Shown: positions 6,974 to 14,098 of the stretch, piece after piece | Numbering within the stretch: the stretch's first letter is position 1 | Layout of the letters: each line of letters opens with the position of its first letter | Source: CABMGU01 sp964508495 | GTDB taxonomy: Archaea; Nanobdellota; Nanobdellia; Woesearchaeales; ARS49 | DNA length: 31,313 bases | NCBI GenBank assembly: GCA_964508495.1 | Contig: CAZDUA010000027.1 | Coordinates: forward strand, 1 to 31,313 | Direction: 5' to 3' | Notes under the pieces: generated by a model | The model's input: the letters and a program-made list of their open reading frames with translations, nothing else | The model's database searches: none | What the model was told of the DNA's origin: nothing | Made by a program: the position numbers and the translations under genes

Positions 6974-7671
6974 CCCAGCAAAAACCTGTTGAGGAAACCA
7001 AAGCTTCCCGCAACCAACGCAAGATTATTGGTAAAGACTAGGACGCCCAAAGCAACAACCAGCAGGCCAACAACTATGTTAAAGTATTTCAGGAAAGCAG
7101 TATGCTTTTGCACCCACCCAATAAACTCCTTTGCAAAAAAGCCGGCCACCAAAAATGGAATTCCCAGACCGAGCGAATACGCCAGCAACAGGAAGAACGC
7201 ATCACTGGGCATTGAGGCTGCAAGCGCGAGAATAGAGCCTAATACTGCCCCAACACAAGGCGTCCAGCCAACCGCGAACGCTGCGCCGAACACAAAACTG
7301 GCAACAGCGCGATTTCCTATCTTCGGCACTCTGAACTTGTGCTCCCTCTGCAAAAATTCAGGCTTGATAAAGCCAAGCAAGTAGAAGCCAAATAAAATTA
7401 TGATAACCCCTGCAACTCTTGACAGCCATGTTTGAGCGGTGTAGGCAACATTCGACAGAATGCCATTCAATAACACGCCGATAACAGAAAACGTTGCGCC
7501 AAAGCCCAACACAAACAGGAACGTGTAACCAAGCAAACGCAATCGCGAAGCCTGCTCAACTTTTTGCCCAGCCAAAAAACCAAGAAACGCGGGTATGAGA
7601 GGCAAAATGCAGGGAGCGAAAAAACTAATTATGCCGGCAATAAAAGCAATGAAAAAAGTAGCTTCTGCCAT
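6970..7671 (-). CDS. ccdA: CcdA-type transmembrane electron carrier
   Basis: A 233-aa six-helix membrane protein of the CcdA/DsbD-beta family, which moves reducing equivalents from cytosolic thioredoxin to extracytoplasmic partners. The two catalytic cysteines sit in the expected places: FFAPCILPLIPAF (C21) and VGWTPCVGAVLGS (C139), in an internally duplicated three-plus-three helix layout. The gene begins 1 base after the stop of the thioredoxin lipoprotein and overlaps the DipZ-like gene by 4 bases, so electrons likely pass to one or both of these exported redoxins. Confidence 0.92.
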   Translation of the reverse strand: MAEATFFIAFIAGIISFFAPCILPLIPAFLGFLAGQKVEQASRLRLLGYTFLFVLGFGATFSVIGVLLNGILSNVAYTAQTWLSRVAGVIIILFGFYLLGFIKPEFLQREHKFRVPKIGNRAVASFVFGAAFAVGWTPCVGAVLGSILALAASMPSDAFFLLLAYSLGLGIPFLVAGFFAKEFIGWVQKHTAFLKYFNIVVGLLVVALGVLVFTNNLALVAGSFGFLNRFLLG

Positions 7672-8235
7672 TTACAACTTCCTCATTTCCTCAAGGAACT
7701 TGTTCTTAGTCCATGCTTCAGGACTCTTCAACACTTGCTGGCCGTCTTTCAGAACAACCTTGGTGTGCTGGTAAGCAATTTGATACTGTTGTATTAACTC
7801 ATTATGCTCATCGGTTGACGCATCATCCTTGTAATGAATCTTGAAGCCAACAACATCAGGATCGTTCAACTCAGCAAAGCCAGCAACCAATTCAGGCTCT
7901 TGCGCTTTGCAAGCAGGACACCAATCGGCAGAAAACTCAAGATAAATTGTTTTTCCATCAGCAACGGCCTGGTCAAACATCGCTTTATCCCAGTTGTAAT
8001 ATCTCGAGACACCGCCTCCAATCAAGCCAGGCTCCATCATACGAGGATTTTCAGTCAGCTCGGCTTTCTCAATTTCTTCAGGCGTCATTCCTGCTTTCTC
8101 CATTGCTTCTTTTTCAGCTTGTTTCTCTTCCGGCGTTTCCATGTATACCTTTTCGTTTTCAGGTATGTGTGGCTGCGTCGGAGTGCACGCTAGCAGTAAT
8201 ATCAAAACCAATGCACATGAGATAGTCTTTTTCAT
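7672..8235 (-). CDS. Thioredoxin-fold lipoprotein
   Basis: A 187-aa exported protein. It starts MKKTISCALVLILLLAC with a lipobox at C17, then a charged helical linker (about 25-75, rich in Glu/Lys) and a thioredoxin fold with active site ADWCPACK (C106-x2-C109), the arrangement found in DsbD C-terminal domains. It is the first gene of the redox operon. A TATA box GTTTTTAAACC near 8260-8270 on the minus strand gives a leaderless or nearly leaderless start. The neighbouring CcdA is the obvious electron donor. The substrate is unknown. Confidence 0.88.
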   Translation of the reverse strand: MKKTISCALVLILLLACTPTQPHIPENEKVYMETPEEKQAEKEAMEKAGMTPEEIEKAELTENPRMMEPGLIGGGVSRYYNWDKAMFDQAVADGKTIYLEFSADWCPACKAQEPELVAGFAELNDPDVVGFKIHYKDDASTDEHNELIQQYQIAYQHTKVVLKDGQQVLKSPEAWTKNKFLEEMRKL

Positions 8236-8278
8236 GTCAGCTTTTACAAGGTCTGTAATGGTTTAAAAACTTTGTGAA

Positions 8279-8845
8279 CTAGATTTTGCCAACCAAGTCC
8301 AAGCCGGGCTTCAAAGTCTTGCTTCCAGGCTTCCAAGAAGCAGGACAAACAAGGCCAGGATTCTTTGACACGAACTGTGCGGCCTGTAATCTGCGTAAAA
8401 TCTCATAAGCAGAACGACCAATACTATTGTCATGAATATCGTAAGACTTCACAATACCCTTAGGGTCAATAATGACAGTACAACGCTGAGAAAGACCCTC
8501 ATGTTCTATCAAGGTACCGTAAGCAGTGCAAATAGCCCTTGTGGGATCAGCAATCATAGGATACTTGATTTTCTTAATGGTCGGACTGTTGTCATGCCAC
8601 GCCTTATGCACAAAAGCAGTATCAGTGCTGATAGAAAGAATCTCAGTATTCATCTTCTTGAATTCATCATGCATGTCTGCTAATTCGCCCAGTTCAGTAG
8701 GACAAATAAACGTGAAATCAGCAGGGTAAAAAGCAAGAACAACCCATTTTCCACGAAAATCCTTAAGACTAATTTTAACCGTCTTATTATTAACAAATGC
8801 CTCGGCTGAAAACTCCGGCGCTGGCTTTCCTACAAAAGTACTCAT
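8279..8845 (-). CDS. Typical 2-Cys peroxiredoxin (AhpC/Prx1 type)
   Basis: A 188-aa cytosolic peroxidase that reduces H2O2 and organic peroxides. The peroxidatic Cys is C48 in YPADFTFICPTELGEL and the resolving Cys is C167 in GLVCPASW; Arg in PTRAI completes the active site. The ATG at 8845 is chosen because GGGGTG precedes it by six bases; an upstream GTG at 8854 lies inside that site. The C-terminal tail ends after GLDLVGKI, shorter than in eukaryotic overoxidation-sensitive forms. The disulfide reductase at 262-1620 or a thioredoxin could regenerate it, which is an inference. Confidence 0.95.
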   Translation of the reverse strand: MSTFVGKPAPEFSAEAFVNNKTVKISLKDFRGKWVVLAFYPADFTFICPTELGELADMHDEFKKMNTEILSISTDTAFVHKAWHDNSPTIKKIKYPMIADPTRAICTAYGTLIEHEGLSQRCTVIIDPKGIVKSYDIHDNSIGRSAYEILRRLQAAQFVSKNPGLVCPASWKPGSKTLKPGLDLVGKI

Positions 8846-8895
8846 GTATAACACCCCATATGATTCATACTGGTAAAGAAGTACTATAAAAGAAT

Positions 8896-8918
8896 AATTA
8901 AAAAAAAAGAAAATAAAG
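8896..8918 (-). terminator. T-rich terminator after the CxxC-x17-CxxC gene
   Basis: Read on the minus strand this is a run dominated by T, about 30 bases past the stop at 8949 and before the peroxiredoxin gene. It separates the two genes into different transcripts. Confidence 0.45.
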
Positions 8919-8948
8919 TTGTGCTTTTTCCTACTTACTTTTCAGTAA

Positions 8949-9104
8949 TTAGAAGCGTCGAGGCTTGCGTTTTGCGTAGCAGTCTCGGCAGTAGACAGGT
9001 TTTCCTTCAGTTGGTTTGAAGGGAACTTTAGTCTGTGCACCACAGTCAGAGCAAGTTGCATCTGACATCTCGCGTGGAGCGCCAAAATCGTTTCCGAATC
9101 CCAT
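8949..9104 (-). CDS. CxxC-x17-CxxC zinc-ribbon protein (51 aa)
   Basis: A 51-codon gene from ATG 9104 to TAA 8949 with GGGTGA as ribosome site. The product has CSDC (18-21), exactly 17 residues, then CRDC (39-42), followed by a basic tail YAKRKPRRF. This is the small CxxC-x17-CxxC zinc-binding domain widespread in DPANN archaea and candidate-phylum bacteria; it probably binds Zn and nucleic acid, but no function is established. Its leader carries a bulged hairpin (9131-9154) close to the likely transcription start. Confidence 0.85.
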   Translation of the reverse strand: MGFGNDFGAPREMSDATCSDCGAQTKVPFKPTEGKPVYCRDCYAKRKPRRF

Positions 9105-9130
9105 GTTTTATTCACCCGGTTGTGTTAGTT

Positions 9131-9154
9131 ATACGAGAAAGAGTCTCGATATAC
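9131..9154 (-). promoter_or_regulatory. Hairpin in the leader of the zinc-ribbon gene
   Basis: TATA and CGAGA on one side pair with TCTCG and TATA on the other across loop AAGAG, with one bulged A. A minus-strand TATA box (CATTTATATACT, about 9173-9184) would start transcription near 9153, so the hairpin would form the 5' end of the mRNA. It may be a stability or regulatory element. Confidence 0.35.
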
Positions 9155-9221
9155 TAAGGATGAGGGGTATTCAGTAGTATATAAATGTATGCTTTCTGCT
9201 TATAAATCCTCCTCTCAGCAA

Positions 9222-9233
9222 GCTTTTTAAAGC
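9222..9233 (+). promoter_or_regulatory. TATA promoter of tRNA-Ser(TGA)
   Basis: GCTTTTTAAAGC is centred about 43 bases before the mature tRNA, giving a leader of roughly 15-17 bases. It is identical to the 12-mer at 1621-1632. Confidence 0.6.
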
Positions 9234-9270
9234 ACATATGCAGAGTGATAATAACGCCTTATGGCAACAT

Positions 9271-9354
9271 GCGGCCGTGGCACAACTCGGTACTGCGCCG
9301 GTCTTGAAAACCGGTTTCCGAAAGGATTTCCCGGTTCAAATCCGGGCGGCCGCG
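9271..9354 (+). tRNA. tRNA-Ser (anticodon TGA)
   Basis: An 84-base class II tRNA. Acceptor arms GCGGCCG (9271-9277) and CGGCCGC (9347-9353) pair, with discriminator G9354. The anticodon stem CCGGT/ACCGG holds loop CTTGAAA, giving TGA for the UCA codon (and UCG by wobble). Variable arm TCC/GGA and T arm CCCGG-TTCAAAT-CCGGG match those of the tRNA-Ser at 15-98. It is followed by the larger copy of the tRNA-tail element. Confidence 0.96.
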
Positions 9355-9528
9355 TTTCACGCTTTCAACGGATTTGAACCTCGGTTCATCACGCGGAACG
9401 AAGTTCCGCGGGAATCGCGAAGACCGAGTCTTCGGGAACTCGACAAGCTCCGCTTGGTCGAGTCTCGGGAACGCGGGGTATCATAATATGACTTCCGCGC
9501 GTTGCCCGAGTAATCCGGGCGGCCGCGT
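9355..9528 (+). mobile_element. Short palindromic element behind tRNA-Ser(TGA), larger copy
   Basis: It matches the element at 99-223 almost base for base at both ends: the inverted T-arm piece GGATTTGAACC, the hairpin CGCGGAAC-GAA-GTTCCGCG and the tail GGTATCATAATATGACTT are all kept. An extra 49 bases in the middle form two hairpins, CGAAGAC-CGA-GTCTTCG and CTCGAC...GTCGAG. It ends at 9512-9528 with an exact copy of the last 16-17 bases of this tRNA, including the acceptor arm CGGCCGC, which differs from that of the other tRNA-Ser. The repeated end therefore follows the host gene and is not a fixed part of the element. Confidence 0.72.
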
Positions 9529-9568
9529 ATCATAAGATTAATAAAACAGCAAAAGAAGTGACTATTGG

Positions 9569-10108
9569 ATGGCGCGCAAAGACATTTGGGAAAAAGATAA
9601 AAAGAAGTGGTACGTCTGGGCAGGATACATTTTAGCACTAATAATCCTAGGTTATGTCGGTTACTCTGTATATTATTACCTAAGCAATGTTGAAGAAATT
9701 GAAGAATTCAACGTGTGCTATGAAGACAAATGCATCAGGTCTTACCACATACACGCAGACATACACATAGACTTGTGCGGAGAAAGAGTGCTATTGCCAC
9801 TAGAACACGGGCCGCTAGAAGGACCCCACACGCACAAAGAAAGAAACTACATACACTTCCATGAGCGACTCCCATATGACCCTACAACAGGACAAATACT
9901 TGACACGCTGCCATTGGAATTGGGAACATTTATGAATGAAATGGACATAATGTTTAACGATAGGTGCATATCAAAGTACTGCAACGGCAACCCGTGCCCT
10001 GACGGAAAGCCCGGAACAGTAAGAATGTTCGTCAACGGACAGCCAAACACAGAATTTGACCAATACATCTGGAAAGACAAAGACGAAATACAAATTACGT
10101 TCAACTAA
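9569..10108 (+). CDS. Membrane-anchored His-rich protein, probable metal binder
   Basis: A 179-aa protein with a basic N-terminus, one membrane segment (about 16-38) and an extracytoplasmic domain. The domain is dense in His and paired Cys: SYHIHADIHIDLCGE, LEHGPLEGPHTHKER and NYIHFHERLP, then KYCNGNPCPDG. This ligand density suggests binding of copper, zinc or iron outside the membrane, but I cannot name a family. AGAAGTGA precedes ATG 9569. A 19-aa CxxC peptide and a CcdA-like gene follow, so it may be a redox partner or metal donor in that set. Confidence 0.75.
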   Translation: MARKDIWEKDKKKWYVWAGYILALIILGYVGYSVYYYLSNVEEIEEFNVCYEDKCIRSYHIHADIHIDLCGERVLLPLEHGPLEGPHTHKERNYIHFHERLPYDPTTGQILDTLPLELGTFMNEMDIMFNDRCISKYCNGNPCPDGKPGTVRMFVNGQPNTEFDQYIWKDKDEIQITFN

Positions 10109-10123
10109 AAAAAGAGGTACATA

Positions 10124-10183
10124 ATGGTTGCAAAGAAAAAAGCGAAAAAATCAGCAAAGAAAAACGTCTGTGAGTTTTGCTAA
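10124..10183 (+). CDS. 19-aa Lys-rich peptide ending in CEFC (possible microprotein)
   Basis: A short frame MVAKKKAKKSAKKNVCEFC with its own ribosome site AGAGGT seven bases before the ATG, placed 15 bases after one gene and 3 bases before the CcdA-like gene. The CxxC at the very end and the poly-Lys front are notable next to a thiol electron carrier. It could be a true microprotein, a leader peptide that couples translation, or a chance frame. The ribosome site and tight fit in the operon favour translation. Confidence 0.45.
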   Translation: MVAKKKAKKSAKKNVCEFC

Positions 10184-10186
10184 GAA

Positions 10187-10984
10187 ATGTCAGAAATAAA
10201 TCTTCCAATAATCATAGGCGCAGCACTAATTGACGGAATAAACCCGTGCGCATTCGGAGTTCTAATATTCATGCTGGCATACCTGGCAAAAACAGCAAAA
10301 AAATCAAAAATGCTAGTCAACGGGCTCGTATACATACTGTTCGTATTCATCACATACTTTGTCTGTGGGCTAATACTACTCCCAATAATAAGAAAACTCG
10401 CAGGATTCTCAGTAGCATCATATTACGTAATAGCGGCGGTAGTAGGAATAGCAGGACTGCTTGAAATCAAAGACTATTTCTGGTATGGCAAAGGATTCAG
10501 CTTAACGATATTTCCATCAGGAGCAGAGCGCATAAAAAGATATGTCAAGCACGTAAGCGGTTCGCCATTCGCGGCAGCATTCCTGGGAACATTCGTCGCA
10601 CTCGTAGAACTCCCATGCACAGGAGCAGTCTACCTTGCAGTACTCGCGTTAATGTCAATGAGCGGAATAACAGTAGGCAACATAACCTTCCTTGCAATTT
10701 ACAACCTTATCTTCGTACTCCCGCTGGTGCTGATACTCTTTTTTGTTTACAGAGGAATTCACTGGCAGCACTTTGAGAACTGGAGAAACAAACACAAAGG
10801 AATGATGAGACTATTCACCGGCGTGCTTTTAATCATACTATCCGTTTGGATGATAGAATTCACGTTCACAGAACAAAGAATCGCAATGCCAAAATACACG
10901 CTAATGTCTTTAGTAATTCTGTTGGCGCTTCTTGCAATAGTAATGTTTGCAAAACACATAATTGAAAAAAACCATCATGACTGA
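10187..10984 (+). CDS. CcdA/DsbD-like membrane electron carrier, second copy
   Basis: A 265-aa polytopic membrane protein. Two helix-start motifs each carry one cysteine where CcdA-type proteins have theirs: DGINPCAFGVLIFML (C21) and VALVELPCTGAVYLAVLAL (C144). It diverges strongly from the CcdA at 6970-7671 and has a longer loop between the halves (about 95-125) and extra C-terminal helices. It starts 3 bases after the CxxC peptide and ends 8 bases inside the pterin dehydratase gene. Likely role: moving reducing equivalents across the membrane to a partner such as the His-rich protein. Confidence 0.85.
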   Translation: MSEINLPIIIGAALIDGINPCAFGVLIFMLAYLAKTAKKSKMLVNGLVYILFVFITYFVCGLILLPIIRKLAGFSVASYYVIAAVVGIAGLLEIKDYFWYGKGFSLTIFPSGAERIKRYVKHVSGSPFAAAFLGTFVALVELPCTGAVYLAVLALMSMSGITVGNITFLAIYNLIFVLPLVLILFFVYRGIHWQHFENWRNKHKGMMRLFTGVLLIILSVWMIEFTFTEQRIAMPKYTLMSLVILLALLAIVMFAKHIIEKNHHD

Positions 10985-11300
10985 ACTCACAAAAAAGAAA
11001 TGCGAGCCCTGCGAAGGAGGAGTGCTGCCTTTATCAGGAAAGGAAATTAACAAATTACTGCCAAAAGTCAAAGGATGGAAACTAGTTAACGGAAAATTAC
11101 ACAGAACCTGGAAGTTTGCCGACTTCATCGAAGCAAGCGCGTGGCTGGAAAAAATAAAATTTCTAGCAGAGGCAGAAGGCCACCATCCAGACATACACTG
11201 GTATTGGAACACAATAACACTTGAATTAATAACACACTATATCAAAGGACTAAGTGAGAACGACTTCATACTCGCAGCAAAAATTAACGAGCTAAAATGA
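10977..11300 (+). CDS. Pterin-4a-carbinolamine dehydratase (PCD/DCoH)
   Basis: A 107-aa protein beginning MTELTKKKCEPCEGG, the usual start of the family; ATG 10977 is chosen for that reason over an upstream TTG. The active-site block AEGHHPDIHW (about 66-75) and THYIKGLSENDF (86-97) are both present. PCD regenerates dihydropterin after aromatic amino-acid hydroxylation; in organisms without hydroxylases its role is debated, including molybdopterin-related functions. The gene overlaps the CcdA-like gene by 8 bases and the next small gene by 4 bases. Confidence 0.93.
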   Translation: MTELTKKKCEPCEGGVLPLSGKEINKLLPKVKGWKLVNGKLHRTWKFADFIEASAWLEKIKFLAEAEGHHPDIHWYWNTITLELITHYIKGLSENDFILAAKINELK

Positions 11301-11431
11301 ACAACAAAACACTCGCAGTACTAAACTTGCTGGCATTAGTATTGATGTATTTGGGATTCATACCCTACAACGGGGAGATAGCACAAGTACTCGTACTGGT
11401 CGTAGCAATACTGCTGTTAATGAAAAAATAA
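11297..11431 (+). CDS. 44-aa membrane protein, unknown
   Basis: Starts at ATG 11297 in an ATGA overlap with the pterin dehydratase stop and ends at TAA 11429-11431. Two hydrophobic helices (about 5-22 and 28-42) flank a short IPYNGEI turn, and the protein ends KK. The stop-start overlap argues for coupled translation. I do not recognise it. Confidence 0.65.
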   Translation: MNNKTLAVLNLLALVLMYLGFIPYNGEIAQVLVLVVAILLLMKK

Positions 11432-11444
11432 AACTGGCATCAAA

Positions 11445-11753
11445 ATGTGGCAAACTGGAAAAAACGGAGATACTGAAATATACATCTGCAGAGATGAAGG
11501 AGTTAGATTTGAAATCTACAAGTCCCCGCAAAAATTAGAACTAATAGTGCGCGGTTCGCCAGAAAACTCAATTTATTACTTCAATTTTACGGGCAGAGGC
11601 GCAAGAGACCAGAACAATAACTATATCGATGATAAACTTGTAGAAGAAAAAGTAAAACTAATGCCGGAGAAAGACACACTGCCGGCAGACATAACAAAAG
11701 TAATGCTCGCAGTAAAAGCAAAACCTAAAGAATTGCCTATCGAGCCAGTTTGA
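11445..11753 (+). CDS. Hypothetical soluble protein (102 aa)
   Basis: A polar, charged protein without signal or membrane segment. Alternating patterns (GVRFEIYKSPQKLELIVRG, SIYYFNFTGRG) suggest a small beta-sheet domain, and the C-terminal third is Lys/Pro rich. It lies 13 bases after the preceding small membrane gene and is probably the end of the operon that begins at 9569. Its last 17 bases overlap the convergent YvcK/CofD-like gene. Confidence 0.6.
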   Translation: MWQTGKNGDTEIYICRDEGVRFEIYKSPQKLELIVRGSPENSIYYFNFTGRGARDQNNNYIDDKLVEEKVKLMPEKDTLPADITKVMLAVKAKPKELPIEPV

Positions 11754-12678
11754 TAAGCGCATTGGCTAATTTCTCACTATCATGACGGATAATCTCGGCA
11801 GCAGAAATAACGTCTCCTGTTACAAGCTTAATGCCTGCTTTCTTTATTGCGGGTTCATCAACATTAACGGGAAATTGGTTCTGGTCAGCATACTTCTTCA
11901 GTAAAGCAGAACTGCCCTTTCCAGTATTACACAAAATAAAATCAGGACTGCCACCATACTTGATAATTTCGTTCAAAAAGTCAGACGCTTTAAAGCCAGT
12001 GGTCTCGCCAAACTTCGTCATAACATTACAAACATAAACTTTCTTTGCTTTAGACTTCTTCAAAGCCTCAGGAATACCTTTAACAAGCAAATTAGGAACA
12101 ATGCTTGAGAATAAATCACCAGGACCAATAATAACCACGTCAGCCTTCAAAATAGCATCAACAGCCTCGGGATTTGCCTTTGCTTCAGGAACAAGCCAAG
12201 TTTTCACAATACGCAAGTTAGGATCGTGCAAAGGAACATCAATATTAGTTTCTCCTCTTATCTTCTGACCATTCTCAAGTTCAGCATTAACATGACAATT
12301 ATCCAAAGAAACAGGCAAAACGCGGCCTTTAATTCTCAGAATTCTTGATGCCTGCTTGATGGCTTCTGCCTCGCTGCCAGTAACCTCTGTAAGCGCTGTT
12401 AAAAACAGATTGCCAAAAGAATGGCCCTGCAAACTACTATGTTCATCAAATCTAAACATGAATAATTGCCTAAGAACATCATCACTCTCATCAGCTAAAG
12501 CGATGAGGCATCTTCTTACATCGCCAGGAGGCAAAATACCGAACTCGTCACGCAATAACCCAGTGCTTCCGCCACTGTCAAACATGGAAACAACAGCGCA
12601 CAAATTATCAACTTTGTTCTTAAGACCACGAAGCACAGTAAAACTACCTGTTCCGCCGCCAATAACAACAACGTTCAT
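11737..12678 (-). CDS. YvcK/CofD-like protein (gluconeogenesis factor family)
   Basis: A 313-aa protein of the CofD/YvcK Rossmann family. The N-terminal glycine loop VVIGGGTGSFTVLRGL is followed by SMFDSGGSTGLLRDEFG and PPGDVRRCL, which bind UDP-sugars in YvcK. IGPGDLFSSIVPNLLV and the TKFGETTGF region complete the signature. In bacteria YvcK regulates cell-wall and carbon metabolism, while CofD makes coenzyme F420; the SGGSTGLLR motif and length favour YvcK. It is cytosolic. It overlaps the Nudix gene upstream by 4 bases and the hypothetical gene at its 3' end by 17. Confidence 0.9.
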   Translation of the reverse strand: MNVVVIGGGTGSFTVLRGLKNKVDNLCAVVSMFDSGGSTGLLRDEFGILPPGDVRRCLIALADESDDVLRQLFMFRFDEHSSLQGHSFGNLFLTALTEVTGSEAEAIKQASRILRIKGRVLPVSLDNCHVNAELENGQKIRGETNIDVPLHDPNLRIVKTWLVPEAKANPEAVDAILKADVVIIGPGDLFSSIVPNLLVKGIPEALKKSKAKKVYVCNVMTKFGETTGFKASDFLNEIIKYGGSPDFILCNTGKGSSALLKKYADQNQFPVNVDEPAIKKAGIKLVTGDVISAAEIIRHDSEKLANALIKLAR

Positions 12679-13205
12679 ATTTTCACAAACTCCTGAGTCT
12701 TTTCTTTCAACGCCTTGAATTCATCCCACGCCTTTCTAAAACCAGGATTAATATTTGCCGATTTCTTAAGCTCTGCTTCCAACTTCTTAATCGTCCAAAA
12801 CTCGCCCTTTTCAACTTCTTCTGCGTCAATTGTAATATTCTCTTTGAAATCCTTAACAGCAAAAAGCGTGATAAGAACCCTTTCATTCCCATCATGATTG
12901 CCAAACCTTATGATTTCCTTCAAATGCCTGCCAGAAACACAAGCGCCAAGCTCCTCATGCAGTTCACGCTCAGCAGTTTCCTTATAAGTTTCACCACTCA
13001 ATACGTGTCCAGACAACGAACCTTCCCAGCAATTCGGATACATATCTTTGGACGCAACACGCTTCTGCATGTATAAACGGCCATCAGGATCAAACAAGAA
13101 AACAAAGACAATGCGGTGCAGCAAGCCCTTTTTGTGAACTTCAGTCCTGCTAGCTCTTCCCACTATTTCATCATGAGCATCAACGATATTCAACTCCTCT
13201 TTCAT
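12675..13205 (-). CDS. Nudix hydrolase (IPP-isomerase/YfcD-like)
   Basis: A 176-aa protein starting at ATG 13205, where a minus-strand TATA box (13226-13236) gives leaderless spacing; a longer frame to 13298 would run through both promoters. The Nudix box is intact: GHVLSGETYKETAERELHEELG (about 85-106) fits Gx5Ex7REUxEExGU with the metal-binding Glu pair. The front EELNIVDAHDEIVGRASRTEVH and CWEGSLSGHV resemble the YfcD and isopentenyl-diphosphate isomerase branch. The substrate is undefined. It is co-transcribed with the YvcK/CofD-like gene. Confidence 0.88.
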   Translation of the reverse strand: MKEELNIVDAHDEIVGRASRTEVHKKGLLHRIVFVFLFDPDGRLYMQKRVASKDMYPNCWEGSLSGHVLSGETYKETAERELHEELGACVSGRHLKEIIRFGNHDGNERVLITLFAVKDFKENITIDAEEVEKGEFWTIKKLEAELKKSANINPGFRKAWDEFKALKEKTQEFVKI

Positions 13206-13225
13206 TGCACGAACTGAAGAACCGG

Positions 13226-13263
13226 AGTATATAATCTTTTTCGCCAACACAACCTTTTTAAAC
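13226..13263. promoter_or_regulatory. Divergent promoter pair, Nudix operon and ZIP gene
   Basis: On the minus strand GATTATATACT (13226-13236) lies about 26 bases from ATG 13205. On the plus strand CCTTTTTAAAC (13253-13263) lies about 27 bases from ATG 13286. Both genes should be leaderless, and the two TATA boxes are only about 27 bases apart, so binding of one initiation complex may hinder the other. Confidence 0.65.
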
Positions 13264-13285
13264 AACCAATAAAATAAACAAAACA

Positions 13286-14038
13286 ATGGTCTTAGCACTA
13301 ATACTACTATCAGTCTTCATAGTCAGCCTTGTATCATTCGTCGGCGTTCTAACGCTATACGTCAGACCCAAACTACTTGACAAAATACTATTCGGACTAG
13401 TCAGCTTTGCAGCAGGAGCGCTGCTTGGAGCGGCATTCCTCGACCTTTTACCAGAAGCACTAGAACGAACAGGCGGACCAGTATTCGTGTACGCGCTCAT
13501 AGGAGTCCTCACATTCTACATTATAGAAACATTCCTCTACTGGTACCACTGCCACTATGGGCACCACCATCACCACCATCACCATCCAATCAAACCATTC
13601 GCATGGCTGAATCTTATTGGAGACGGAGTACACAATTTCGTTGACGGAATGATAATCGCTGCAGCGTACCTCGTCAGCGTTCCAATAGGCATAACCACTT
13701 CACTCGCAGTCGTCCTGCACGAAATCCCACAGGAACTCGGAGATTTCGGGATACTCATATACGGCGGAATGAAAAAAGGAAAAGCACTATTCTTCAACTT
13801 CCTATCTGCACTAACAGCCGTACTTGGAGCAATATTCGTCTACTTCTTCAGCACAACAGTAGCAAACATCAGCGAATTCCTCGTACCATTCGCAGCAGGA
13901 GGATTCATCTATATCGCATCAGCAGACCTGCTACCAGAATTACACAAAGAAAGAAACATACAAAAAGCATTCACACAATTATTCTTCTTCCTTCTCGGAG
14001 TAACAATAATATGGATAATGACGGAAATAGTGCACTAA
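13286..14038 (+). CDS. ZIP-family metal transporter
   Basis: A 250-aa membrane protein that imports Zn, Fe or another divalent metal. The two family motifs are present: LIGDGVHNFVDGMIIAAAY in helix IV and VVLHEIPQELGDFGIL in helix V, whose His, Asn, Asp and Glu residues line the metal path. The variable loop before them carries eight consecutive histidines (YGHHHHHHHHP, about 91-101), a common metal-sensing loop in this family. Eight membrane helices can be placed. It is transcribed from the divergent promoter and appears monocistronic. Confidence 0.93.
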   Translation: MVLALILLSVFIVSLVSFVGVLTLYVRPKLLDKILFGLVSFAAGALLGAAFLDLLPEALERTGGPVFVYALIGVLTFYIIETFLYWYHCHYGHHHHHHHHPIKPFAWLNLIGDGVHNFVDGMIIAAAYLVSVPIGITTSLAVVLHEIPQELGDFGILIYGGMKKGKALFFNFLSALTAVLGAIFVYFFSTTVANISEFLVPFAAGGFIYIASADLLPELHKERNIQKAFTQLFFFLLGVTIIWIMTEIVH

Positions 14039-14098
14039 ATAGGTAGAAAACATTAAAAAGCCCGTTTGGCCTTATTCTATAAAATCAGAGGTGATTAT

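Noticed and set aside
9238..9486. Protein-coding frame across tRNA-Ser(TGA) and its element
   Set aside because: It is explained by the tRNA and the palindromic element; there is no codon bias, and only RNA or DNA structure is visible.
99..9528. CRISPR-like repeats
   Set aside because: There are only two element copies, 9 kb apart and tied to tRNAs; no array of repeats and spacers and no cas genes were seen.
13562..13585. Eight consecutive His codons as an engineered His tag
   Set aside because: They lie inside the cytosolic loop of a ZIP transporter, where natural His runs are common, and the surrounding protein is intact.
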